The notes under the pieces: model-generated | What the model saw: only the letters and a program-made list of their open reading frames with translations | What the model was told of the DNA's origin: nothing | The model's database searches: none | Source of the DNA: CAZTLI01 sp964614375 | GTDB taxonomy: Bacteria > Chloroflexota > Anaerolineae > Aggregatilineales > Phototrophicaceae | Direction: 5' to 3' | Assembly: GCA_964614375.1 (NCBI GenBank) | Contig: CAZTLI010000188.1 | Span: forward strand, 1-9,544 | Length of the DNA: 9,544 nt | Translations under genes and position numbers: made by a program | Shown: positions 1-5,933 of the stretch, one piece after another | How the letters are laid out: each line of letters starts with the position of its first letter | Position numbering within the stretch: position 1 is the first letter of the stretch

Positions 1-100
1 TACAGTGCAGCCACCAGTTACGACAATTCTCTGACGATAGAATTACAAATTTCGACACCTCACACAAGATACATCATCCAACCACCAACCACGGAACAAC

Positions 101-134
101 AAAAAGCGGCATCAGTGATTGTCCCGACGCCGCT
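101..134 (-). terminator. Rho-independent terminator of hppA
   Basis: Read on the minus strand, positions 134-126 and 113-105 form a 9-bp stem (AGCGGCGTC pairing with GATGCCGCT, one G-U pair). The loop is 12 bases, and a run of five T follows at 105-101. It lies about 30 bases beyond the hppA stop codon, the expected place for an intrinsic terminator. The stem is GC-rich and the T-run is short, so termination may be moderate rather than absolute. Confidence 0.75.
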
Positions 135-163
135 CAAATATTGCGATACAGCTTAAGAACAGG

Positions 164-2491
164 CTATTCGCCAGAATCCGACTCGGCAGTAGCATCATCT
201 GTAGTTGCCCCAGAATCGGCATCGGTTTCACCATCTGAAGCTGTATCGGAATCTTCGTCTGTGTCCGCTGCACCACTGGTTGCATCATCCGTATTGCCAG
301 AGTCTGCGTCCCCGGCTGGGGCATCATCCACAGTCTGTTCTACAGCAGTATTGGATGCGCCAGCCGTATCCGCACTCAGGCTGTTGCCTAACAGAGGAGC
401 GATCACCAGCGCGACAATCGCCAGCAGCTTGAGCAGAATGTTCAGTGATGGGCCAGATGTATCTTTGAAGGGGTCGCCAACCGTATCGCCGACAACGGCA
501 GCTTTATGGGCAGGTGAACCTTTGCCACCATAATGACCAGCCTCGATATATTTCTTGGCGTTATCCCACGCACCACCCGCATTTGCCATCATCACAGCCA
601 GCATGAAGGCCGAAACCAGCGAACCGAGCAGCACACCGATGAGGGTTTGCGCCCCAACGAACTGACCAAGCGCATTACCTTCACCACGCCCAAGCACCGC
701 AAGAATTGCGACAAGGACAGGTACAGCAACGGCGATTATGCCGGGCAGCAGCATCTGCCGGATGGCGCTATCGGTACTGATGGCGACGCATTTTTCATAG
801 TCGGGTTCGTTTTCGCCTTCCATAATTCCGGGAATTTCGCGGAATTGACGCCGCACTTCCTCCACAATCTTGCCCGCCGCATCGCCCACCGCGACCATCG
901 TCAGCGCGCTAAACACATACGGCAGGAGCGCACCGATAAACAACCCGGTCACGAAACGCGCATCCAGCACAACACTGGCAATCGTCGCTTCACCGGTGAA
1001 ACTCGCGCCAACCGCAGTGATAAATGCAGCCGTCAACGCCAGCGCGGTCATCGCGGCGCTGCCAATAGCAAAGCCCTTGCCTGTTGCGGCTGTCGTATTG
1101 CCAAGACTATCAAGTGCATCAGTACGGTCACGCACTTCATCGGGCAGATCAGACATTTCCGCAATGCCACCTGCGTTGTCCGCTACCGGGCCATAGGCAT
1201 CCGTCGCCAGTGTAATCGCCAGAGTAGACAGCATCCCAACCGCAGCTACGGCGACACCATAGAGACCCGTTGCGCTCGTCGCCACCAATGTCACAATAAC
1301 GACAACAACCACAGGCGCAAGCGTGCTCATCATACCCAGTGCCAGACCGCGAATCACGACGATACCCGCGCCACCTTCAGCACTACTGGAAAGCCGCTGC
1401 GTTGGATTGTAGCTGGCGGACGTGAAGTATTCGGTGAAATAGCCAATCAGCACGCCGCCAATCAAACCACTGAGTGTCGCAATAATTACGGGTAAGCCAT
1501 CTTCAAACAGCAACAGCCCAAGCACAATAATCGCAATCGCGACCAGCACACTCGCGGAATAAATACCGGTTCGGATACTGCCCAGCAGCTTTTCTTGCGT
1601 AGCGCCTTCTTCTGTCTTGACCAGAAACGTGCTCAACATACTGATAATTAATCCAGCAGCAGCGACCAGAATCGGGAACACCTGTCCCGCCAGCCCTTGC
1701 GTTGTCGCTAATCCGCCGCCGAATGTCGCCAGCGAAATCGCAGCGATAATCGAACTGGCATAGCTTTCAAACAGGTCAGACCCCATACCGGCGACATCAC
1801 CAACGTTATCGCCCACATTATCCGCGATTGTGGCAGGATTACGCGGATCATCTTCGGGGATTCCGGCTTCGGTCTTGCCCACAAGGTCAGCGCCGACATC
1901 CGCCGCTTTGGTATAAATGCCACCGCCGACACGCGCAAAAATGGCAATCGACGTGCCACCAAAGCCAAATCCAGCCAGCGCACTCGCCGCAGCCTGTGCA
2001 TTGCCGAGTTGATTAGTGAAGATGATGAATAGCAAGCTAACGCCCAACAAGGCCAGCGACACCACCAGTGTACTCATCACGGTACCGCTGGCGAAGGCAA
2101 CCCGCAGACCTTTGTTCAAACTTTCTGATGCCGCCTGCGTGGTACGGACATTAGCACGGACAGCGATGTACATACCGACATAGCCCGATAAACCAGACGC
2201 CAGCGCGCCACAGACGAATGCTACGGGTGTCCAGATGCTCATGCCCGACCCTTCGACACTGCTCAGCACAACCAGCACAATCGTGACAATGATAACCAGA
2301 ATGACCACAGCACGATATTCGCGTGATAGGAACGCCTGTGCCCCGCGTTGAATAGCGGTCGATATTTGCTGCATTTTCTCGTTACCCGCATCTTGCGATA
2401 GCACAAAATTACGCTGCCAGTATGCAAAGCCGAGACCAATGACACTTGCTACAACTGCCAGTATCGCGGCAGTCTCAATTGAAATGTCCAT
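164..2491 (-). CDS. hppA: K+-dependent membrane-bound ion-translocating pyrophosphatase
   Basis: This integral membrane pump hydrolyses cytoplasmic pyrophosphate and moves H+ or Na+ out of the cell. The 775 residues show the family features in order: a hydrophobic N-terminus; the substrate-loop motif DVGADLVGKTE at 198-208 (usually GKVE); the acidic stretch GIPEDDPRNPATIADN; DNVGDVAG; the ion-gate segment DLFESY with E242; a second binding region around DAYGPVADNAGGIAEM at 431-446; and GDTVGDPFKDTSGP near 668-681. GNTTAATGKG has Ala468 and Gly471, the pair typical of K+-dependent enzymes; the K+-independent class has Lys and Thr there. H+ or Na+ specificity cannot be read safely. The start is fixed by AAAGGAG at 2507-2501, nine bases before the ATG. 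The normal C-terminus ends near residue 702; a further 73-residue acidic tail with no Lys or Arg is unusual and, by family topology, should face outside. The gene is monocistronic, divergent from yraN. Confidence 0.97.
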   Translation of the reverse strand: MDISIETAAILAVVASVIGLGFAYWQRNFVLSQDAGNEKMQQISTAIQRGAQAFLSREYRAVVILVIIVTIVLVVLSSVEGSGMSIWTPVAFVCGALASGLSGYVGMYIAVRANVRTTQAASESLNKGLRVAFASGTVMSTLVVSLALLGVSLLFIIFTNQLGNAQAAASALAGFGFGGTSIAIFARVGGGIYTKAADVGADLVGKTEAGIPEDDPRNPATIADNVGDNVGDVAGMGSDLFESYASSIIAAISLATFGGGLATTQGLAGQVFPILVAAAGLIISMLSTFLVKTEEGATQEKLLGSIRTGIYSASVLVAIAIIVLGLLLFEDGLPVIIATLSGLIGGVLIGYFTEYFTSASYNPTQRLSSSAEGGAGIVVIRGLALGMMSTLAPVVVVVIVTLVATSATGLYGVAVAAVGMLSTLAITLATDAYGPVADNAGGIAEMSDLPDEVRDRTDALDSLGNTTAATGKGFAIGSAAMTALALTAAFITAVGASFTGEATIASVVLDARFVTGLFIGALLPYVFSALTMVAVGDAAGKIVEEVRRQFREIPGIMEGENEPDYEKCVAISTDSAIRQMLLPGIIAVAVPVLVAILAVLGRGEGNALGQFVGAQTLIGVLLGSLVSAFMLAVMMANAGGAWDNAKKYIEAGHYGGKGSPAHKAAVVGDTVGDPFKDTSGPSLNILLKLLAIVALVIAPLLGNSLSADTAGASNTAVEQTVDDAPAGDADSGNTDDATSGAADTDEDSDTASDGETDADSGATTDDATAESDSGE

Positions 2492-2576
2492 TCAAGAATA
2501 CTCCTTTAAGAAATGTCTCCAAGGTTAGTGGGATGCAAACAGGGTCTACCCCAACCAATTTGCAACAGTGCAACGA

Positions 2577-2604
2577 ATATTAACTTATCTATAGATTTTT
2601 TCAA
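2577..2604 (-). promoter_or_regulatory. Candidate sigma-70-type promoter for hppA
   Basis: On the minus strand, TTGAAA (2604-2599) and TAATAT (2582-2577) are separated by 16 bases. This places transcription start near 2570 and leaves a leader of about 80 bases before the hppA ATG. The leader holds the inverted repeat TTGCA-ACAG-TGCAA (plus-strand 2560-2573) right at the predicted start, a plausible operator position. The call rests on consensus match and position only. Confidence 0.45.
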
Positions 2605-2637
2605 TATCGAGGCATTGTAGAGTTCAATTTCAACGGG

Positions 2638-2667
2638 TTGCAACTGGCACAATACGTCCGATACAGT
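2638..2667 (+). promoter_or_regulatory. Weak candidate promoter for the yraN-miaA cluster
   Basis: TTGCAA (2638-2643) and TACAGT (2662-2667) have an 18-base spacer and sit about 40 bases upstream of the yraN ATG. Both boxes are only partial matches to consensus. A TAAGAT box at 2667-2672 is an alternative -10, but its spacing to TTGCAA (23 bases) is too long. The -35 box overlaps the 8-bp palindrome GTTGCAAC (2637-2644). Confidence 0.25.
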
Positions 2668-2709
2668 AAGATGAGATGCACACAAACGGAGTGAGATGAG
2701 CAAGTGTAG

Positions 2710-3066
2710 ATGCGAAAATTAGGCGCCTATGGCGAGCAACTCGCCACACAATTCCTGCGTGATAAAGGCTATCAAATCGTCACCACCAACTGGCATTGTG
2801 CGTATGGCGAACTCGATATTGTTGCATGGGACAACCATGTACTCGTCATCGTTGAGGTCAAAACACGTCGCTCTCAACGCAGTGAAGATGCCTTATCCGC
2901 GTTGACGGACACAAAGCGAGAACGACTCGTTGCGAGTGCCTATGCCTATATTTCTGCTCATGATTTAGAGAATACCGCATGGCGGATAGATGCCATTGGG
3001 ATCACGCTGCTGCGTGGACAAGAACCTCAAATAGAGCATGTGGAGGATGCGCTTGAGTGGGAGTGA
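2710..3066 (+). CDS. yraN: YraN/UPF0102 family nuclease-like protein
   Basis: A 118-residue cytoplasmic protein of the YraN (UPF0102) family, whose fold resembles Holliday-junction resolvases and restriction-type nucleases; its cellular role is not well settled. The visible signature is complete: an N-terminal GAYGEQLA with E9, NWHCAYGELDIV at 27-38 with Asp36, and VEVKTRR at 48-54 with the Glu49-x-Lys51 pair that would bind metal and phosphate in a PD-(D/E)xK-type site. A Lys/Arg-rich TDTKRERL and WRIDAIGI follow, as in the family. Length is normal. The ATG at 2710 is preceded in frame by a stop at 2707-2709, so no longer start exists. The ribosome site is poor: GGAG at 2688-2691 is 18 bases away and better placed for an 8-codon frame starting at 2696. 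The 3' end overlaps miaA, which suggests co-translation. Confidence 0.92.
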   Translation: MRKLGAYGEQLATQFLRDKGYQIVTTNWHCAYGELDIVAWDNHVLVIVEVKTRRSQRSEDALSALTDTKRERLVASAYAYISAHDLENTAWRIDAIGITLLRGQEPQIEHVEDALEWE

Positions 3067-3991
3067 CCGTCCACTGCTCGTGATTCTGGGGCCGACGGCA
3101 GTGGGTAAGACCGGACTCGCGATAGACATCGCACGGGCGCTGAATGGTGAAATTGTCGGCGCGGACAGTCGTCAGGTCTATCGGTATATGGATATTGGCA
3201 CGGCGAAACCAACGCCCGAACAACAGGCACAGGTCAAACATCATCTGATTGATGTGGTCAATCCCGACGAAAATCTGTCGCTAGCCGATTATCAGCGACT
3301 GGCGTATGCCGCCATAGATTCAATTCAAGCAATCGGCAAATTACCCCTGCTTGTTGGCGGAACAGGGCAGTATATCACTGCTATTGTCGAAGGCTGGTCG
3401 ATTCCCGAAGTACCACCGGACGATGCGCTGCGACTCGAATTGGAGGCATACGCCGCCGAAAATGGCGCAGAAGCCCTGCATCAGCGTCTTGTGGCGCGCG
3501 ATCCTGTGTATGCGGAAAAAGTGCATCCCAACAATGTGCGACGTGTTGTACGGGCATTGGAAGTCTGCCTTGTCAGCGGGCAGCGATTTAGCGATTTGCA
3601 GACAAAACGACCACCGCCCTATCAGATACGCACCTATGGCTTAACTCTGTCATTAGACACGCTATACGAACGCGCCTATCATCGTATTGATGAAATGATG
3701 GCGGACGGATTTCTGGGCGAAGTGCAGCAGCTACTTGAGATGGGTTATCCTGCGACTTTACCGTCCATGAGCGGGCTGGGTTATGCACAATTAGCAGCGC
3801 ATCTTAATCACGAAATCACCCTACAAGAGGCGATAGAGAGTACGAAATCGGCGACCCATGCGTTTATCCGGCGGCAATACACCTGGTTTCGAGGACACGA
3901 TCACGGTATTCTGTGGCATAATGCTGTAGACTTGGATTCACGGGCGCTAATTGATGAGACGCGCGATTGGCAGCGGCAGACACAGGCATAA
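3038..3991 (+). CDS. miaA: tRNA dimethylallyltransferase (MiaA)
   Basis: This cytoplasmic enzyme transfers a dimethylallyl group from DMAPP to N6 of adenosine 37 in tRNAs reading UNN codons, the first step towards ms2i6A. From the ATG at 3038 (317 residues) it shows the P-loop GPTAVGKT at 18-25, DSRQVYR at 43-49 (catalytic-type Asp), MDIGTAKPTPEQQ at 51-63, HHLIDVVNPDE, GGTGQY at 107-112 (usually GGTGLY), PNNVRRVVRALEV at 164-176, and IRRQYTWFR at 277-285. Length is normal. The start is ambiguous: GGAGG (3042-3046) is six bases before an in-frame TTG at 3053, which would give a 312-residue protein starting just before RPLLVILGPT, as in many homologues. ATG 3038 has no clear ribosome site. Overlap with yraN is 29 bases (ATG) or 14 (TTG); the next gene starts 7 bases after the stop, so an operon is likely. 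Confidence 0.96.
   Translation: MWRMRLSGSDRPLLVILGPTAVGKTGLAIDIARALNGEIVGADSRQVYRYMDIGTAKPTPEQQAQVKHHLIDVVNPDENLSLADYQRLAYAAIDSIQAIGKLPLLVGGTGQYITAIVEGWSIPEVPPDDALRLELEAYAAENGAEALHQRLVARDPVYAEKVHPNNVRRVVRALEVCLVSGQRFSDLQTKRPPPYQIRTYGLTLSLDTLYERAYHRIDEMMADGFLGEVQQLLEMGYPATLPSMSGLGYAQLAAHLNHEITLQEAIESTKSATHAFIRRQYTWFRGHDHGILWHNAVDLDSRALIDETRDWQRQTQA
3042..3046 (+). promoter_or_regulatory. Ribosome binding site inside the yraN 3' end, favouring a TTG start for miaA
   Basis: GGAGG lies inside the last codons of yraN. It is six bases from TTG 3053, directly against ATG 3047 (too close) and downstream of ATG 3038. If used, miaA starts at TTG 3053, and ribosomes finishing yraN at 3066 would be well placed for coupled initiation. 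Confidence 0.5.
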
Positions 3992-3998
3992 GTAAACG

Positions 3999-4673
3999 AT
4001 GCGTTACATTCGTAGCGAAAACAATCAAAATCGTCTTATTGGGATGTTCTTATTGATTCTGCTGGCTGTCATCGCAGGACCAACTACCCTACCCCGCATT
4101 TTGCCCTTCACAGAATTAGGTGTCCCCTGTGCGCGTTTGCCACAGGGCACAGAACGCGGTCTACATCAATCCTATATTGGACGCCTTGCAGAAAATCCGC
4201 TACAGGTCATAGTACGCCCTGGCTCCGCACCTTCGGGTGGTGATAATCAATTCTATGTCAGCATTATCATGGTCAATAATTCGATTGGAACAGTGCCAAT
4301 TTTATACAATAGCAATCAAATCCTTGTAGGTGATAACGGCACAAATGGGATGGGTGTGGTCTTCAACCCACCCAATAATCTCAGTAATGGTGCAGTGCGC
4401 CAAAATCCACCCAATGGCAGTTATCCCGAAACGGATATTCGGCTATTGGGGCCACGCCAACGCTGTGTGCATGAAATTACATTTACAGTGGATCCCGGTG
4501 CTAATCCCAGTATTTTTACCGGAACAGCAACGGTACAGGCTTTCTATCGGATGGACACACCGGGACAGGTGATCACGGGCGGGCAAATATTCCCGAATCA
4601 GGGCTTACGGGCGCAGAACAATTTCATACAATCCGATCCTGTAGTGATACCGCTGCCGGCACAAGCACAATAG
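3999..4673 (+). CDS. Exported or membrane-anchored hypothetical protein
   Basis: I do not recognise a family for this 224-residue protein. Residues 1-12 are charged and polar (MRYIRSENNQNR), followed by a hydrophobic stretch at about 13-27 (LIGMFLLILLAVIAG) that fits a signal anchor or uncleaved signal peptide. The rest is polar and rich in Asn, Gly, Pro, Val and Thr, with alternating hydrophobic residues (QFYVSIIMVNNS, HEITFTV, TATVQAFYRM) that suggest a beta-sandwich exposed outside the cell. Two cysteines, C44 and C156, could form a disulfide. There is no lipobox after the hydrophobic segment and no catalytic motif. It starts 7 bases after the miaA stop and has no clear ribosome site, so translation probably depends on read-on from miaA. 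An Ig-like or protease-inhibitor-like fold is possible but unproven. Confidence 0.8.
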   Translation: MRYIRSENNQNRLIGMFLLILLAVIAGPTTLPRILPFTELGVPCARLPQGTERGLHQSYIGRLAENPLQVIVRPGSAPSGGDNQFYVSIIMVNNSIGTVPILYNSNQILVGDNGTNGMGVVFNPPNNLSNGAVRQNPPNGSYPETDIRLLGPRQRCVHEITFTVDPGANPSIFTGTATVQAFYRMDTPGQVITGGQIFPNQGLRAQNNFIQSDPVVIPLPAQAQ

Positions 4674-4746
4674 AATGTCTTAAATTTTGTTATTGACTAT
4701 ACGAAGCACTGGTCATTATTTAACCACTGCCATATTAAAGATGTTG

Positions 4747-4752
4747 TATAAT
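4747..4752 (+). promoter_or_regulatory. Candidate -10 box (TATAAT) for the FHA regulator gene
   Basis: A perfect TATAAT lies 87 bases before the ATG at 4840. At 17-base spacing the -35 position (4724-4729, CCACTG) is a poor match, so the promoter may need an activator. TTGACT at 4693-4698 is too far away to pair with it. Transcription would start near 4759 and include the inverted repeat at 4781-4807. Confidence 0.4.
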
Positions 4753-4780
4753 AATAGCGACATTTACGCGGACAGGAACA

Positions 4781-4807
4781 ATTTCAGGCGAGCTTACATC
4801 CTGAAAT
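4781..4807 (+). promoter_or_regulatory. Perfect 8-bp inverted repeat in the leader of the FHA regulator gene
   Basis: ATTTCAGG (4781-4788) and CCTGAAAT (4800-4807) are exact reverse complements with an 11-base spacer, 32 bases upstream of the ATG. Half-site centres are 19 bases apart, compatible either with a dimeric DNA-binding protein on one face of the helix or with an RNA hairpin in the leader. No T-run follows, so it is not an intrinsic terminator. The adjacent gene encodes a winged-helix regulator, so autoregulation is an obvious but untested idea. Confidence 0.45.
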
Positions 4808-4839
4808 CGGCACATCCGGTCATGGGAAGGTTTTATTCT

Positions 4840-5526
4840 ATGTCCAAACTTCATCACCGAGAAAATCCAGTCATTCTGATATTGGATGGAAAACAAGTCA
4901 ATCAAAGTTGGATACTTGAACGCGATGTCACAATCCTGGGGCGCGATGAATCCGCTCATATTATCATCCCCGAACGTCAGATTTCACGGCAGCATGTGCA
5001 ATTCGTGCGGCGCGATGATGACAGTTACTGGCTTGAGGACTTAAATAGCAAAAACGGCACATGGGTCAACGGGCATCGCCTTGAAGGGGCACGCAAGCTC
5101 TCTGATGGTGATGAAATCAATATCGCGCTGGCGGTACAAATTCGCTATATCGGTTCAGGCATCACCGCACCCATCACCGAAGACCTGCCCAATATCATCC
5201 CTACGAATGTTCACGGTGGAAGACTTGGCATAGACCCCGAATCGCGACGGGTTTTTATCTTTGGACAGGAACTCGACCCACCCTTGAGTCTGCCACAGTA
5301 TCGTTTGCTAGAGCTGCTCTATGAAAATGTTGGACGCATCTGCACTCGCGATCAGGTCGTTGAAACGGTGTGGCCTGAAGCAATGGGCGAAGGCGTCAGC
5401 GAACAAGCGATTGATGCGCTAGTCCGCCGTCTACGCGACAGATTAGCCGAAGTAGACCCGGAGACACAGTACATCGTCACCGTGCGCGGTCACGGCTTCC
5501 GGCTCGATAATCCAAGCAACGAGTGA
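4840..5526 (+). CDS. FHA domain plus OmpR/PhoB-type winged-helix transcriptional regulator
   Basis: A 228-residue cytoplasmic regulator that probably couples recognition of phosphothreonine peptides to DNA binding. The N-terminal FHA domain (about 11-104) has the key motifs: ILGRDESAHIII (G34-R35), SRQH at 49-52, and LEDLNSKNGTWVNG at 65-78, including the conserved Asn and Gly residues. A short linker leads to a C-terminal trans_reg_C domain (about 127-223): SLPQYRLLELLYENVGRICTR, then the recognition-helix region VSEQAIDALVRRLRDRL and the wing YIVTVRGHGFRL. There is no receiver domain, so control is probably by Ser/Thr kinase signalling and not by a histidine kinase; no kinase gene is in the window. 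The order is opposite to EmbR (wHTH first, FHA last). The frame is open from 4687, but GGGAAGG (4824-4830), nine bases before ATG 4840, supports the shorter start. A leader inverted repeat lies upstream. Confidence 0.93.
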   Translation: MSKLHHRENPVILILDGKQVNQSWILERDVTILGRDESAHIIIPERQISRQHVQFVRRDDDSYWLEDLNSKNGTWVNGHRLEGARKLSDGDEINIALAVQIRYIGSGITAPITEDLPNIIPTNVHGGRLGIDPESRRVFIFGQELDPPLSLPQYRLLELLYENVGRICTRDQVVETVWPEAMGEGVSEQAIDALVRRLRDRLAEVDPETQYIVTVRGHGFRLDNPSNE

Positions 5527-5893
5527 TGGGCTTATTTACCGAGCGTTTTCCAATCTCTCACATGCCAACGAATCTATTGATACTTTTGATATTGAGCAGC
5601 GGTGTATGCTTGAAATGAAACGCCCTGGATTCGCGTGTATTGGTGATTTACATGATGACTGGAGACGCATTCAGGATGCCCGACTGGGAAGTCCTCGATT
5701 TAGCCTAAATTGTCGGAAGAAGGTTGATTTATCTCCAGCCGCTACAGAGCCTTGGCCCTGGCAAGATGGTTTGGACAGGTGGATAAGGAATTGGGGATCC
5801 AATCTCTAGACTCTGCATACGTTACCCGCTTCATTAATTATGGTTGACTAATACCCTATCGTCTATTCAGTTATCTCATTCAACCCGGACAAA
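5527..5893. other. Gene-poor stretch with a possible metallophosphoesterase remnant
   Basis: No confident gene, RNA or terminator is visible between the FHA regulator and the helicase leader. A plus-strand frame at 5606-5809 (67 codons) begins MLEMKRPGFACIGDLHDDW. GDLHDDW resembles metal-binding motif I (D-x-H) of calcineurin-like phosphoesterases, where it lies near the N-terminus in the same way. None of the later motifs (GD, GNHD/E, GH) follows, and the codons after about residue 30 look unlike that family. It could be a truncated, decayed gene or chance. Another plus frame from about 5730 to 5846 reads ALARWFGQVDKELGIQSLDS without a start of its own, which might be a frameshifted continuation. 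Confidence 0.3.
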
Positions 5894-5932
5894 TACACAG
5901 GTATCAAATCTACACCTGTGTTATCCTTACAC
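5894..5932 (+). promoter_or_regulatory. Dyad and three phased TACAC repeats before the helicase start
   Basis: TACAC occurs at 5894, 5911 and 5928, exactly 17 bases apart; the last copy ends one base before the ATG at 5934. Within this array ACACAGGT (5895-5902) and ACCTGTGT (5914-5921) form a perfect 8-bp inverted repeat with an 11-base spacer. The region could be an operator or a leader hairpin controlling helicase expression. No Shine-Dalgarno sequence is seen here. Confidence 0.4.
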
Positions 5933-5933
5933 C

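Noticed and set aside
1..156. Plus-strand frame open from the window edge to a TAA at 154-156, which could be the 3' end of a convergent gene.
   Set aside because: It has only 51 codons, runs through the hppA terminator hairpin and shows no recognisable protein pattern.
141..1495. Long plus-strand frames (130 and 320 codons) opposite hppA.
   Set aside because: They are antisense shadows of a clearly coding pyrophosphatase; their translations are low-complexity or rich in His, Arg and Thr with no family features.
4687..4839. A longer N-terminus for the FHA regulator starting at ATG 4687.
   Set aside because: The extra 51 residues cover a TATAAT box and the leader dyad, and a good ribosome site points to ATG 4840.
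5844..5933. TTG 5844 as the helicase start.
   Set aside because: The added 30 residues are Ser/Thr-rich and unlike the rest of the protein, no ribosome site precedes the TTG, and the region contains the dyad and phased repeats.
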